This document shows, piece by piece, positions 39,865 through 49,827 of a DNA stretch of 64,000 nucleotides (position 1 is its first letter; each line of letters starts with the position of its first letter). Where the stretch lies: contig NZ_BPMK01000006.1 of the NCBI RefSeq assembly GCF_019656455.1, positions 186,001-250,000 of the forward strand, written 5' to 3'. The DNA comes from Noviherbaspirillum aridicola (GTDB lineage Bacteria; Pseudomonadota; Gammaproteobacteria; Burkholderiales; Burkholderiaceae_D). The notes beneath the pieces are model-generated. The model did not search any database and was not told the DNA's origin. It was given only the letters and a program-made list of their open reading frames with translations. The translations under genes and the position numbers were made by a program.

Positions 39865-41256
39865 TTAGCGCGGCACGATGAATACCGCTTTTTCCTTGAC
39901 CTGCATGTCGTCGTCGTCCAGGGCCTTCACTTCGAACATGATCTTGTTCGAGCCCTTCTCGCCCTTGCCGTGGGCGGTGCGCACCCGCACCGGCACCGCA
40001 CGCGATTCGGTCGCTGCCAGTTCGACCACATCCTCGGATGCCATGGCGATGGTGTCGAGACCCATGACACTGATCCTGAAACGGTGCGGACGTTCATCCG
40101 TATTCATGATCTGCAGCCGGTACACGTTCTCGATCATGCCGTCCTCGACCTCGCGGCCCATGGAGCCGCGGTCGCGGATCACGTCGACCTTGAGGTTGGT
40201 GCGCATGGCGAGCGAACCGAACACGCCGGCGATGATGAGCAGCAGGATCGCGGTATAGACCAGGACGCGCGGACGCATGGTGCGGCGGCGGATCTCCTTC
40301 GGCGACAGCGCATTTCGCATGCCGTTTTCAGTCGTGTAGCGGATCAGGCCGCGCGGCGCGCCGACCTTGTCCATCACCGTGTTGCAGGCGTCGATGCAGG
40401 CGCCGCAGCCGATGCAGTCGTACTGCAGGCCGTTGCGGATATCGATGCCGGTCGGGCAGACCTGCACGCACATCGTACAGTCGATGCAGTCGCCGAGACT
40501 GGTCGGCTGGTCCTTGCGGCGGGCGCCGCGGGGTTCGCCGCGCTTCTGGTCATAGGTGACGGTGAGCGTGTCGGGGTCGAACATCGAGCTCTGGAAGCGC
40601 GCGTACGGGCACATGTACTTGCACACCTGCTCGCGCATCCAGCCCGCGTTGCCGTAGGTGGCGAAGCCGTAGAACAGCACCCAGAACCACTCCCAGGGGC
40701 CGAGCGAGAGCGCCAGCAGCGAGCGGCCGAGTTCGTCGATCGGCGAGAAGTAGCCGACGAAGGTGAAGCCGGTCCACAGCGCGAAGAGAATCCATGCCGC
40801 ATGCTTGGCGGTCTTGCGCGCGATCTTGTTGGCGCCCCAGGGCTGCTTGTCGAGCCGCATGCGGGCGCTGCGATCGCCCTCGATCTTGCGCTCCATCCAC
40901 ATGAAGATCTCTGTGTAGACCGTCTGCGGGCAGGCATAGCCGCACCACAGGCGGCCGGCGATCGCGGTGAACAGGAACAGCGCATAGGCGCAGATGATCA
41001 GCAGCAGCGCGAGATAGATGAAGTCCTGCGGCCACAGCACGAGGCCGAATATGTAGAACTTTCGCGCGGCGAGATCGAAGAGGACGGCCTGCCGGTCATT
41101 CCATGAGAGCCAGGGCAAGCCGTAAAAGACGATCTGGGTCAGCCACACGCAGACCCAGCGCCAGCTGGAGAACCAGCCTTTGGCCTCGCGCGGATAGATT
41201 TCCGCGCGTGCCTCATACATTCTGATTACCGAAACCTTTGGTGCAGGTTCGTTCAT
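39865..41256 (-). CDS. ccoG: Cytochrome c oxidase accessory protein CcoG (FixG/RdxA)
   Basis: A 463-aa inner-membrane ferredoxin-like protein; CcoG proteins reduce Cu(II) during cbb3 oxidase assembly. Four to five membrane helices flank AGRLWCGYACPQTVYTEIFMW. Two [4Fe-4S] motifs occur around residues 255-300: CIDCTMCVQVCP and CIGCGACIDACN. The C-terminal immunoglobulin-like periplasmic domain includes VYRLQIMNTDERPHRFRISV. It follows ccoP after 126 bp that contain an imperfect direct repeat. Confidence 0.95.
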   Translation of the reverse strand: MNEPAPKVSVIRMYEARAEIYPREAKGWFSSWRWVCVWLTQIVFYGLPWLSWNDRQAVLFDLAARKFYIFGLVLWPQDFIYLALLLIICAYALFLFTAIAGRLWCGYACPQTVYTEIFMWMERKIEGDRSARMRLDKQPWGANKIARKTAKHAAWILFALWTGFTFVGYFSPIDELGRSLLALSLGPWEWFWVLFYGFATYGNAGWMREQVCKYMCPYARFQSSMFDPDTLTVTYDQKRGEPRGARRKDQPTSLGDCIDCTMCVQVCPTGIDIRNGLQYDCIGCGACIDACNTVMDKVGAPRGLIRYTTENGMRNALSPKEIRRRTMRPRVLVYTAILLLIIAGVFGSLAMRTNLKVDVIRDRGSMGREVEDGMIENVYRLQIMNTDERPHRFRISVMGLDTIAMASEDVVELAATESRAVPVRVRTAHGKGEKGSNKIMFEVKALDDDDMQVKEKAVFIVPR

Positions 41257-41290
41257 TTCGGAGCTCTTTCCTTCGGCCAGCCGCGGCGCC

Positions 41291-41364
41291 GTTGCCGCCG
41301 ACCGCCATGTACTGCCAGGTTTCGGCGATCCGCGCCGCCATTGCCGCGGATCGCCATGTACTGC
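41291..41364. repeat. Imperfect direct repeat in the ccoP-ccoG spacer
   Basis: Two copies of an about 28-bp sequence (41291-41318 and 41337-41364) differ at about three positions; each ends CGCCATGTACTGC. Together with the linker they nearly fill the 126-bp spacer 41257-41382 between ccoP and ccoG. No gene fits here. Confidence 0.55.
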
Positions 41365-41382
41365 TTCGTATGGGTACTGCGC

Positions 41383-42312
41383 TTACTTCTGTGCGACCGT
41401 CTGCTTGCCGTTGGAGAGGCTCCAGATATAGGCGGTCAGCAGATGCACCTTGGCTTCGCCGAGGAATTCGTCGAATGCCGGCATCTGGTTGGTGCGGCCC
41501 TTGCGGACGGTTTCCATGATGGTGTCGGCGCTGCCGCCGTACAGCCAGGTCTTGTCGCTCAGGTTGGGCGCGCCCAGTGCCGGGTTGCCCTGGCCGCCGG
41601 CGCCGTGGCAGGCTGCGCAGGCCGCGAACTTCTCCTTGCCGAACGCGGCCTTGATCGGGTCCGCGGTCGAGCCGGACAGGCTCAGCACGTAGTGGGCGAC
41701 GTTCTCGACGTCCTTCTCGGAACCGACGGCCGCGGCCATCGGCGGCATCATGCCGTTGCGGCCCTTCATGATCGTGGTCTTGATCACGTCCGGCTCGCCG
41801 CCGTAGAGCCAGTCGCCGTCGGTCAGGTTCGGATAGCCCTTGTTGCCGCGGGCGTCGGAACCATGGCACTGCGAGCAGTAGGTCAGGAACAGGCGCTCGC
41901 CGATGGCGCGGGCCTGGGGATCGGCCGCCACCGTCGGGATGTCCTGCGACTGGTACTTGGCGAAGATCGGACCGAAGTCTTCATCAGCCTTCTTCAGCTC
42001 GTTCTGATAGGCGCCGGTCGATGCCCAGCCCAGCTTGCCCTTGAACGAACCCAGGCCCGGATACAGCGCCAGGTAGATCACGCCGAAGACGATGGTGATG
42101 TAGAACATCCACATCCACCAGCGCGGCATCGGGTTGTTCAGCTCGTGCAGGCCTTCGTCCCAGGAGTGGCCGGTGGTGTTGGCTTCCTTGCCTTCCTCGA
42201 TGACGATCTTGGCCTTGGACTGCTGCCACAGCAGCAGCGCGCAGCCGGCGATGCCGAGTACGGTGAGCACCGTGACGTAGATGCTCCAGAATTCACTAGT
42301 AAAGTCAGCCAT
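41383..42312 (-). CDS. ccoP: cbb3-type cytochrome c oxidase subunit III (dihaem cytochrome c)
   Basis: A 309-aa membrane-anchored dihaem c-type cytochrome that passes electrons to CcoO/CcoN. An N-terminal helix (FWSIYVTVLTVLGIAGCALLLW) and a second (WWMWMFYITIVFGVIYLALYPGLG) precede two cytochrome domains with CSQCH and CAACH haem sites. The typical NPMPRWWMWMFY signature is present. Its first 8 bp overlap the ccoQ 3' end, so translation is coupled. Confidence 0.96.
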   Translation of the reverse strand: MADFTSEFWSIYVTVLTVLGIAGCALLLWQQSKAKIVIEEGKEANTTGHSWDEGLHELNNPMPRWWMWMFYITIVFGVIYLALYPGLGSFKGKLGWASTGAYQNELKKADEDFGPIFAKYQSQDIPTVAADPQARAIGERLFLTYCSQCHGSDARGNKGYPNLTDGDWLYGGEPDVIKTTIMKGRNGMMPPMAAAVGSEKDVENVAHYVLSLSGSTADPIKAAFGKEKFAACAACHGAGGQGNPALGAPNLSDKTWLYGGSADTIMETVRKGRTNQMPAFDEFLGEAKVHLLTAYIWSLSNGKQTVAQK

Positions 42313-42487
42313 GATTTTTGTCCGCCTCTTGCATGTTCATTTCATCCGCGAACGGCAGGTTGGCTGCCGCTTCGAAGTCCGCGCCGCGGCGGGCGCTGTA
42401 CGCCCACAGCACGATGCCGATGAAGCTCAGGAAGCTCAGCACCGTGACCAGGTTGCGCGCGTCGAAAATCAGTTGTTCGAAGTTCAT
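42305..42487 (-). CDS. ccoQ: cbb3-type cytochrome c oxidase subunit IV (CcoQ/FixQ)
   Basis: A 60-aa single-helix subunit that stabilises the complex. One hydrophobic segment VTVLSFLSFIGIVLWAY is followed by a short charged tail (SARRGADFEAAANLPFADE), typical of CcoQ. It sits between ccoO (2 bp) and ccoP (8-bp overlap) in the standard N-O-Q-P order. Confidence 0.93.
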   Translation of the reverse strand: MNFEQLIFDARNLVTVLSFLSFIGIVLWAYSARRGADFEAAANLPFADEMNMQEADKNHG

Positions 42488-42489
42488 GA

Positions 42490-43107
42490 TTACCTCTTCG
42501 CCTTGATCAGCACGCCGAGACCCTGCAGGTAGGCCACCAGGGCGTCCTGCTCGGTCTTGCCTTCGACTTCCTTGGCGGCGTTGGCAATTTCCTCATCCGT
42601 GTAGGGATGGCCGAGCTTGCGCAGCGCCGCCATCTTCGGACCCACCGAGGCCGGATCCACCTTGGCCTTTTCGAGCCACGGATAGCCGGGCATGTTCGAT
42701 TCCGGCACCACGTCGCGCGGGTTGTTCAGGTGAGTGCGATGCCATTCGTCGCTGTAGCGGCCGCCGACGCGGGCGAGATCCGGGCCGGTGCGCTTGGAGC
42801 CCCACTGGAACGGACGGTCGTAGACGAACTCGGCGGCGACCGAGTAGTGGCCGTAGCGCTCGGTCTCGGCACGGAACGGACGGATCATCTGCGAGTGGCA
42901 GTTGTAGCAGCCTTCGCGGATGTAGACGTCGCGTCCGGCCAGGCGCAGCGCCGAGTACGGCTTCAGGCCCGCCACCGGCTCGGTGGTCGACTTCTGGAAG
43001 AACAGGGGCACGATCTCGACCAGGCCGCCGATGGAGATCACCAGCAGCACCAGACCGATCAGGACCCAGGGGTTCTTCTCGACTAACTCATGTGTAAACT
43101 TTTTCAT
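42490..43107 (-). CDS. ccoO: cbb3-type cytochrome c oxidase subunit II (monohaem cytochrome c)
   Basis: A 205-aa membrane-anchored cytochrome c. The anchor is [25 protein letters not shown], the haem site is [23 protein letters not shown], and the axial Met region is [19 protein letters not shown], all diagnostic of CcoO. It follows ccoN by 27 bp. Confidence 0.96.
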   Translation of the reverse strand: MKKFTHELVEKNPWVLIGLVLLVISIGGLVEIVPLFFQKSTTEPVAGLKPYSALRLAGRDVYIREGCYNCHSQMIRPFRAETERYGHYSVAAEFVYDRPFQWGSKRTGPDLARVGGRYSDEWHRTHLNNPRDVVPESNMPGYPWLEKAKVDPASVGPKMAALRKLGHPYTDEEIANAAKEVEGKTEQDALVAYLQGLGVLIKAKR

Positions 43108-43134
43108 TGCAGTTCCTTGATGTGTGATCGGGCT

Positions 43135-44562
43135 TTAGGCGTGGCTGGGTTCCAGTGCCGGAATGCGGGCCACGACTGCCTTGCCGTCACGGACGGTCAT
43201 GAAGGTGTTGTATGCCATCAGGATCATGCCGCCGAGGTACAGCAGGCCGCCGGTGAAGCGGATCACGTAGTACGGATAGGTTGCCTTGACGCTCTCGACG
43301 AAGGTGTAGGTCAGCGTGCCGTCGGCGTTCACCGCGCGCCACATCAGGCCCTGCATGACGCCGGCGATCCACATGGCGGCGATGTACAGAACGATGCCGA
43401 CGGTGGCGACCCAGAAGTGCACTTCGATCAGGCGGGTGCTCCACATCTGCTGTTTGCCCGACAGGCGCGGCAGCAGGTAGTAGACGGCGCCCATGGTGAT
43501 GAAGCCGACCCAGCCCAGCGCACCGGCGTGCACGTGGCCGACGGTCCAGTCGGTGTAGTGCGACAGCGCGTTGACGGTCTTGATGGACATCATCGGGCCT
43601 TCGAAGGTCGACATGCCGTAGAACGACAGCGAAACGATCAGGAACTTCAGGATCGGGTCGTTGCGCAGCTTGTTCCAGGCGCCGGACAGGGTCATGATGC
43701 CGTTGATCATGCCGCCCCAGGACGGCGCCAGGAGGATCAGCGAGAACACCATGCCGAGCGACTGGGTCCAGTCGGGCAGCGCGGTGTAGTGCAGGTGGTG
43801 CGGACCCGCCCACATGTAGGTGAAGATCAGCGCCCAGAAGTGGACGATCGACAGGCGATACGAGAACACCGGCTTGTCGGCTTGCTTCGGGATGAAGTAA
43901 TACATCATGCCGAGGAAGCCGGCGGTCAGGAAGAAGCCGACCGCGTTATGGCCGTACCACCACTGGATCATCGCGTCCTGCACGCCGGCGTAGGCCGAGT
44001 AGGACTTCATGCCGGTGACCGGGATCGCGGCGCTGTTGACCACGTGCAGCAGCGCGACGGCCAGGATGAAGGCGCCGAAGAACCAGTTGGCCACGTAGAT
44101 GTGGGCGACCTTGCGCTTGACGATGGTGCCGAAGAACACCAGCGCGTAGGAGACCCAGACCAGCGTGATCAGGATGTCGATCGGCCATTCCAGTTCGGCG
44201 TATTCCTTGCCGGAGGTATAACCGAGCGGCAGCGAGACCGCGGCGGCGACGATCACCAGCTGCCAGCCCCAGAAGGTGAAGGCGGCCAGCGCATCGGAGA
44301 ACAGCCGCACCTGGCAGGTGCGCTGGACGACGAAGTAGGAAGTGGCAAACAGGGCACAGCCGCCGAATGCAAAGATCACGGCATTGGTGTGCAGCGGTCG
44401 CAGTCGGCCATAACTCAGCCATGCGATGTCGAAGTTGAGGGCTGGCCAGGCAAGCTGGGCGGCGATGAAAACGCCGACCAGCATGCCCACCACGCCCCAC
44501 ACTACAGTAGCGATCGTGAACAGCTTCACGACCTTGTAGTTGTAGTTCAGTGATGTATCCAC
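43135..44562 (-). CDS. ccoN: cbb3-type cytochrome c oxidase subunit I
   Basis: The 475-aa, 12-helix catalytic subunit that reduces oxygen at high affinity and pumps protons. Haem and copper ligands lie in [14 protein letters not shown] (low-spin haem), [18 protein letters not shown] (copper site), [14 protein letters not shown] (copper histidines) and [17 protein letters not shown] (haem histidines). The start is GTG 44562 ([15 protein letters not shown]) with GGGAGA upstream; an open frame continues upstream into unrelated sequence. An exact FNR box lies 61-74 bp before the start, so induction at low oxygen is well supported. Confidence 0.96.
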   Translation of the reverse strand: MDTSLNYNYKVVKLFTIATVVWGVVGMLVGVFIAAQLAWPALNFDIAWLSYGRLRPLHTNAVIFAFGGCALFATSYFVVQRTCQVRLFSDALAAFTFWGWQLVIVAAAVSLPLGYTSGKEYAELEWPIDILITLVWVSYALVFFGTIVKRKVAHIYVANWFFGAFILAVALLHVVNSAAIPVTGMKSYSAYAGVQDAMIQWWYGHNAVGFFLTAGFLGMMYYFIPKQADKPVFSYRLSIVHFWALIFTYMWAGPHHLHYTALPDWTQSLGMVFSLILLAPSWGGMINGIMTLSGAWNKLRNDPILKFLIVSLSFYGMSTFEGPMMSIKTVNALSHYTDWTVGHVHAGALGWVGFITMGAVYYLLPRLSGKQQMWSTRLIEVHFWVATVGIVLYIAAMWIAGVMQGLMWRAVNADGTLTYTFVESVKATYPYYVIRFTGGLLYLGGMILMAYNTFMTVRDGKAVVARIPALEPSHA

Positions 44563-44622
44563 GTACGATCTCCCGGTTGGTAAGGATGGAGGCGAGGTTA
44601 CGAGTCTGACCCCCAAAAAACT

Positions 44623-44636
44623 TTGACCTGAATCAA
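44623..44636. promoter_or_regulatory. FNR/ANR-type box upstream of ccoN
   Basis: TTGACCTGAATCAA, an exact TTGAY-N4-RTCAA match, 61 bp before the ccoN GTG and inside the ccoS-ccoN spacer. This is the classical place for FNR/ANR activation of cco operons. Confidence 0.8.
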
Positions 44637-44658
44637 ATTGGTCCGGAACGCCCTCTTC

Positions 44659-44697
44659 CCTCTGAAAAGAGGTGTTTTTATGCCTAAAAAATAGGCA
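44659..44697 (-). terminator. Two small hairpins after ccoS
   Basis: CCTCT-GAAA-AGAGG (44659-44672) and TGCCTA-AAAAA-TAGGCA (44681-44697) lie 29-67 bp after the ccoS stop, with A/T runs between them. They may end the ccoI-ccoS transcript before the ccoN promoter. Confidence 0.4.
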
Positions 44698-44725
44698 AAG
44701 AGAGGCGGGAGACGTGGTGCTTTTT

Positions 44726-44953
44726 TCAGCGGGAGGCGTCGGTGCCGGCGGCGGGAGGCTGGCGCTCTCCGACGCGGTCCGACTGCCTGGCGCCGTCTTC
44801 CACCACCTGGCCGCGGTCGTCATCCTGCAGGATGCGCATGCCCGGTCCGACGAGGTCGTCGAACTGGCCGCCGTCGGAGGCGCGGAAGAAGATCCAGATC
44901 GCGATGAACACGATGAGGACGCTCAGGGGGATGAGAAGGTAGAGGGATTCCAT
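44726..44953 (-). CDS. ccoS: cbb3-type cytochrome oxidase assembly protein CcoS
   Basis: A 75-aa single-helix protein needed for cofactor insertion into cbb3 oxidase. [23 protein letters not shown] followed by [23 protein letters not shown] is the CcoS signature. The C-terminal 25 residues are polar and variable. It lies 9 bp after ccoI. Confidence 0.93.
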   Translation of the reverse strand: MESLYLLIPLSVLIVFIAIWIFFRASDGGQFDDLVGPGMRILQDDDRGQVVEDGARQSDRVGERQPPAAGTDASR

Positions 44954-44962
44954 GGCGATTCG

Positions 44963-47467
44963 TCAGGCGGGCTGTTGCCGCCGCAGGCCGGCATGATCGG
45001 CAGCGACGGCAGCATCGGCACGAAGGCGCGCGGCGCGCGGTATGCGGCGCAGGCGCAGCGCATTGATCACGACGACGGCCGAGCTGAGCGACATGCCGAT
45101 GCCGGACAGCCAGGGATTGAGCAGCCCGACCGCGGCCGCCGGAATCGCCAGCAGGTTGTAGAGCGTGGCCCAGGTAAGGTTCTGGCGGATCACCGCCATG
45201 GTCTGCTGCGCCGCCTGGTCTGCATCGGCCACCGAATGCAGCTGGCCCGACAGCAGCACCGTGTCGGCATGCGTCTGCGCCAGCGCGGCGCCGCCGCCCA
45301 TTGCGAAAGAGACATCGGCCGCGCGCAGCACCGCGGCATCGTTGATGCCGTCCCCGACCATCGCGACCACCGCGCCCTGCTTCTGCAGATCCTGCACGTA
45401 GGCCAGCTTCTGGTCCGGCAGCTGCTCGCCGAGCGCGACGGGGATGCCGAGTTCGGCGGCGATGCGTGCCGTGACGGCCTGCTGGTCGCCGCTGAGCAGG
45501 ATCACCTGCTTGTTGCGTTTCCTGAAATGCGCGACCACGTCGCGCGCATCGGCCCGAAGCGCGTCCTCGAGATCGAAGCGCGCCAGCCATCCGTGGGCGG
45601 TGCCGAGCCATACCGGCGTGGCGGCGTATCCCTCGGGCAGCGCGGGCGGCGGCGCCCCGGTCAGCTCGGCGACGAAGGATTCGGATCCCAGGCGCAGGCG
45701 CAGGCCCTCGACCATGCCCTCCAGGCCCTGGCCGGCGCGGTGCACCACCTCGACCGCCTTCAGCGGCGCGCCCGCCTGCCGCGCGGCGGCCTCGATCAGC
45801 GCATGCGCCAGCGGATGGGCGCTGCCCGCCTCGAGCGCGGCGGCGGCGCGCAGATACCAGGCCTCGCCGTGCGCGGCGAATCCCGTCGTGGCGCGCAGCG
45901 CGGGGCGACCCAGCGTGAGGGTGCCGGTCTTGTCGAAAACGACATGCGTGGTGCGGTGCAGGGTTTCCAGGACGTGCGGCTGCACGACCAGCACGCCCTG
46001 GCGGACCAGGCGGTCGGTGGCCGCCGCGAGCGCGCTCGGCGTCGCCAGGGACAGCGCGCACGGACAGGACACGACCAGCACCGCGATGGCGATGGGCCAG
46101 GCGCGCGACGGGTCGATCCATTGCCAGGCGAAGAAGATCGCCACGGCGAACACCAGCAGCGCGGCGACGAACCAGGCGGCGACCTTGTCCGCCCACAGCG
46201 ACAGTTGCGGCTTGGCCTGCCCTGCCCGCTCGATCAGCTTGACCAGCGTCGACAGCGTGCTTTCTCCGACCGGCTTGGCAATGCGCACGACGATCGCCTG
46301 TGTCGCATTGACGGCGCCGCCCGGCAGACGGTCGCCGACGGCGTGCGGCTGGGGCCGGCTCTCGCCGGTCAGCAGCGACAGGTCGATCGCGGTGCTGCCC
46401 TCGACGATCACGCCGTCGGCGGGAACCGCCTCGCCCGGCTTGACCAGCACGAAATCTCCCTCGGCCAGTTGCGCCGCCGGCACCATGCTGGTGCCGCGAT
46501 CGGCCGGATAGGCTTTCATGCGCGAGGCCGAGGCCGGCATCGCATGCTGCAGGCGCTCCAGCGCGGAGGCGGCCTTGCGGCGAGCCATCAGTTCGAGGTA
46601 ACGGCTGCAGAGCAGCAGGAAGATGAACATGGTGACGGAGTCGTAATACACGTCTCCGCTGCCGCTGAAGGTGGCGGCGAGACTGCCGCCGAAAGCCGCG
46701 GCGATGCCGAGCGCGACCGGCACGTCCATGCCCAGCGCGCGGGCGCGCAGATTGGCCCATGCGCCCCGGAAGAAAGGCAGCGCGGAATAAAAGACCGCCG
46801 GCAGCGTCAGCAGCAGGCTGGCCCATTCCATCAGCTTTTCCATGTCGGCGTCCATGGTGCCGTCGGTGGCCATGTAGACCGGCACCGCGTACATCATCAC
46901 CTGCATCATGGACAGGCCGGCGATGAAGACCTGGCGGAACAGCGTTTTCTCGGCCTTGCGCAGCTGCGCGTCATGCCGCGCGGCGTCGAACGGATAGGCG
47001 GCGTAGCCGACCTCGCGCACCGCGGCCAGGATATCGCTCGGCTTGCAGCGGTCTTGCCGCCATTGCACCTGCAGCCGCTCGGTCGCGACGTTGAGGTTGA
47101 CTTTCTGCACACCCGGCACGCGCGCCAGCCGGCGCTCGATCAGCCATACGCAGGCGGCGCAGCGGATGCCTTCCACCGAGAACAGGGCGTCGCACTGCTG
47201 GCCGTCGCCGGCGGTGCCGTACTGCGCCATCACCTCGGGCGTGTCGTACAGGCGCAGTTCTTCCGGCACGAGCGACTCGTCGCCGGTGCTGGAATAGCCT
47301 TCCCGGTTGAGGTAGTAAGCCGACAGGCCGTTGTCGACGATGGTCCTGGCGACCGCCTCGCAGCCCGGGCAGCACATCGCGCGGTCTTCGTCGGCGATGC
47401 GCACCGACCAGCTGCTGCCGGCAGGCACCGGCAGGCCGCAATGGAAGCAGGAAGCGTTCTCGCCCAT
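44963..47467 (-). CDS. ccoI: Copper-transporting P1B-type ATPase for cbb3 oxidase assembly (CcoI/FixI)
   Basis: An 834-aa heavy-metal P-type ATPase that delivers copper for cbb3 oxidase. The N-terminus has the CcoI-type Cys clusters CFHC and CCPGC, then an HMA domain with GIRCAACVWLIE. Membrane helix 6 has the metal motif SCPCAL, and catalytic motifs are LTGESRP, FDKTGTLTLG and MVGDGINDAAVL. ATG 47467 (MGENASCFHCG) was chosen; it shares one base with the stop of the upstream gene (TGATG), so translation is coupled. Confidence 0.94.
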   Translation of the reverse strand: MGENASCFHCGLPVPAGSSWSVRIADEDRAMCCPGCEAVARTIVDNGLSAYYLNREGYSSTGDESLVPEELRLYDTPEVMAQYGTAGDGQQCDALFSVEGIRCAACVWLIERRLARVPGVQKVNLNVATERLQVQWRQDRCKPSDILAAVREVGYAAYPFDAARHDAQLRKAEKTLFRQVFIAGLSMMQVMMYAVPVYMATDGTMDADMEKLMEWASLLLTLPAVFYSALPFFRGAWANLRARALGMDVPVALGIAAAFGGSLAATFSGSGDVYYDSVTMFIFLLLCSRYLELMARRKAASALERLQHAMPASASRMKAYPADRGTSMVPAAQLAEGDFVLVKPGEAVPADGVIVEGSTAIDLSLLTGESRPQPHAVGDRLPGGAVNATQAIVVRIAKPVGESTLSTLVKLIERAGQAKPQLSLWADKVAAWFVAALLVFAVAIFFAWQWIDPSRAWPIAIAVLVVSCPCALSLATPSALAAATDRLVRQGVLVVQPHVLETLHRTTHVVFDKTGTLTLGRPALRATTGFAAHGEAWYLRAAAALEAGSAHPLAHALIEAAARQAGAPLKAVEVVHRAGQGLEGMVEGLRLRLGSESFVAELTGAPPPALPEGYAATPVWLGTAHGWLARFDLEDALRADARDVVAHFRKRNKQVILLSGDQQAVTARIAAELGIPVALGEQLPDQKLAYVQDLQKQGAVVAMVGDGINDAAVLRAADVSFAMGGGAALAQTHADTVLLSGQLHSVADADQAAQQTMAVIRQNLTWATLYNLLAIPAAAVGLLNPWLSGIGMSLSSAVVVINALRLRRIPRAARLRADAAVAADHAGLRRQQPA

Positions 47468-48252
47468 CAATGGCCTCCGTGCAGCGCGGGCGGCGGCGTC
47501 AGGCACAGCGCGTCGAGCCAGCCGAAGGACACGCCGTTGGCGGCGCGCGCCAGGCCGAGCAGGCCGAAGCCGAGCACCAGCAGCCCCGCCGCGACGCGCA
47601 CGCCGCGCTTGCGGATGGCGGTCTGCAGGCGGCTACCGAGCATGCCCATGGTCAGCAGCAGCGGCAGCGTGCCGGCGCCGAAGGCCAGCATCACGCTGGC
47701 GCCGGAGACGGCCGAGCCGCTCATCATTGCCGTCAGCAGCACGCTGTACACCATGCCGCAGGGTACCCAGCCCCACAGCCCGCCGAGCGCGAACGCCTTG
47801 GCCGCGCTGTCGATCGGCAGCAGGTGGCCGACCATCGGCTGCAGGCGGCGCCACAGGATCTGTCCCGCCGATTCCAGCTTCGCCAGGCCGCGCCAGGTGT
47901 CCATCAGGTACAGCCCCAGGGCCACCAGCATCAGGTTGGCAAGCCAGTATCCGCCGACCTGCAGGCCGGACATGAAGGAAAGCGTGCGCGCGCCTTCGGC
48001 GATGCCGCCGGCGATCGCGCCCGCCGTCGCATAGCTGGCCAGCCGGCCGGCGTTGTAGGAAACCACCCGCACCATGTCCTCGACTGCCGCGCCGCGCGCA
48101 AGCGCGCCGGCGCCGCCGGCGGCCGCGATCGGGATCACGCGGCGGCCGGACGCGACCGAAAAGGCGCTTACGATGCCGCCGCACATGCCGATGCAGTGCA
48201 CGCCGCCGAGCAGGCCGATCAGGAACACGGAGAAAAGATGCAGGTCGGTCAA
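47467..48252 (-). CDS. Sulfite exporter TauE/SafE family (UreH-like) membrane protein
   Basis: A 261-aa protein of about six helices. The start region LFSVFLIGLLGGVHCIGMCGG carries the HCxGMCGG signature of the family often found between hemN/fnr and ccoI in Beta- and Gammaproteobacteria; it has been linked to copper supply for cbb3 oxidase. ALGGLWGWVPCGMVYSVLLTA is a second conserved part, with a Cys in a membrane segment. TTG 48252 fits the homology best; a GTG at 48303 is also in frame. It is coupled to ccoI by a TGATG overlap, supporting an assembly role. Confidence 0.82.
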   Translation of the reverse strand: MTDLHLFSVFLIGLLGGVHCIGMCGGIVSAFSVASGRRVIPIAAAGGAGALARGAAVEDMVRVVSYNAGRLASYATAGAIAGGIAEGARTLSFMSGLQVGGYWLANLMLVALGLYLMDTWRGLAKLESAGQILWRRLQPMVGHLLPIDSAAKAFALGGLWGWVPCGMVYSVLLTAMMSGSAVSGASVMLAFGAGTLPLLLTMGMLGSRLQTAIRKRGVRVAAGLLVLGFGLLGLARAANGVSFGWLDALCLTPPPALHGGH

Positions 48253-48310
48253 TTGAAGGTCCGGTAGAGGCGGACGCCGCCGGGGCGTCCGCGGGGTTCG
48301 CACGGCCAGG

Positions 48311-49741
48311 TCAGATGGTTTTCGAATAACGCAGCCGCTGCAGCGGTTCTTCCCGCTTCATGCCGAGGTAGCGGTCGAACACCATGCAGATATTGCGGAT
48401 CAGCAGACGCCCTTTCGGCGTCACCGTCAGCCAGTCCTCGTCGAGGGTGAGCAGGCCGTCGATCTCGAGTTCGCGCAGCTTCGCCAGCTCTTTTTCGAAG
48501 TAGTTGGCGAAGGTGATCGGATAGGCCAGCTCCAGCGAACGGATCGACAGCTCGAAATTGCACATCAGCTTCTGGATGATGATCCGGCGCAGTAGATCGT
48601 CGACGTTGAGCTTGGTTCCGCGCACGATGGGCAGCTCGCCCTGCTCGATGCGCTCGTAATAGGCTTCGAGGGTTTTCTCGTTCTGGCTGTAGGTCGAGCC
48701 GACCGCGCTGATCGCCGAAACGCCGACCGACACCATCTCGGCTTCCGCATGCGTGGAGTAGCCCTGGAAGTTGCGGTGCAGGCGGCCCTGGCGCTGGGCG
48801 ATGGCGAGATCGTCGTTGGGCTTGGCGAAATGATCCATGCCGATATAGACATAGCCGGCATCGGTGAGCCGCTTGATGCACAGCGAGAGCATGTCGAGCT
48901 TGGTCTCGGCGCTCGGCAGGTCTTCCTCGGCGATGCGGCGTTGCGACTTGAACAGCGCCGGCATGTGCGCATAGTTGTAGATCGAAATGCGGTCCGGGCT
49001 GGCGGCGATCACCTTGGCCAGGGTCTGGTTCATCGTCACCAGGTTCTGCTTGGGCAGGCCGTAGATCAGGTCGATGCTGATCGAGCGGAAGCCGGCCTCG
49101 CGCGCGGCGTTCATCACGCCCAGGGTCAGCTCCTCGGACTGGATGCGGTTGACCGCCTTCTGCACGTCCGGATCGAAATCCTGCACGCCGAAGCTGATGC
49201 GGTTGAAGCCCTGCGAGCGCAGCGCATGGATGCGCTCCGGCGAAACGGTGCGGGGGTCGATCTCGATCGAATACTCGCCCGCCTCGTCGGGGGCGAAACG
49301 GAACCATTTGTGCAGGTGCGCCAGCAGCTCGCCCATCTGCTCATGCGACAGATAGGTCGGCGTGCCGCCGCCGAAGTGCAGCTGCTCGACGGTATTCATG
49401 TCGGCAAACAGCTTGCCCTGCATCTCGATCTCGCGCTTGAGGTAGGTGAGGTAGACCTCGGCCTTGCTGCGGTTCTTGGTGATGATCTTGTTGCAAGCGC
49501 AGTAGTAGCAGAGCTTGTCGCAGAACGGGATGTGCACGTACAGCGAGATCGGGTTGCGCGCGCCCATCGCGCGTACATTGTTCACCGCCTGCAGATAGTC
49601 CCCCATGCCAAACGCTTCATTGAAGCGGTCCGCGGTCGGGTAAGAGGTGTAGCGCGGCCCCTGCTGGCTGAGCTTGCGGATCAGCGGTGCATCGAACTGC
49701 ACGTTGGGGATGACGGGAACTGCATTGGTGGCGACTGCCAT
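48311..49741 (-). CDS. hemN: Oxygen-independent coproporphyrinogen III oxidase
   Basis: A 476-aa radical-SAM enzyme that decarboxylates coproporphyrinogen III to protoporphyrinogen IX without oxygen. The iron-sulfur motif is VHIPFCDKLCYYCACNKI (Cys-x3-Cys-x2-Cys with the extra Cys typical of true HemN), followed by QLHFGGGTPTYLSHEQM and SIEIDPRTV. At 476 aa it is real HemN rather than the shorter HemW. It supplies haem for the cbb3 oxidase and heads the leftward hemN-TauE-ccoI-ccoS run. An exact FNR box lies 87 bp upstream. Confidence 0.95.
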   Translation of the reverse strand: MAVATNAVPVIPNVQFDAPLIRKLSQQGPRYTSYPTADRFNEAFGMGDYLQAVNNVRAMGARNPISLYVHIPFCDKLCYYCACNKIITKNRSKAEVYLTYLKREIEMQGKLFADMNTVEQLHFGGGTPTYLSHEQMGELLAHLHKWFRFAPDEAGEYSIEIDPRTVSPERIHALRSQGFNRISFGVQDFDPDVQKAVNRIQSEELTLGVMNAAREAGFRSISIDLIYGLPKQNLVTMNQTLAKVIAASPDRISIYNYAHMPALFKSQRRIAEEDLPSAETKLDMLSLCIKRLTDAGYVYIGMDHFAKPNDDLAIAQRQGRLHRNFQGYSTHAEAEMVSVGVSAISAVGSTYSQNEKTLEAYYERIEQGELPIVRGTKLNVDDLLRRIIIQKLMCNFELSIRSLELAYPITFANYFEKELAKLRELEIDGLLTLDEDWLTVTPKGRLLIRNICMVFDRYLGMKREEPLQRLRYSKTI

Positions 49742-49827
49742 GGTTTAGGACTCCTGCTGCCCGGCGCCCCCTGTCGGGACACCTTCGGAATGGCTTGCAG
49801 TGTACGTTTCGGCCGGAAATCGCAGCC

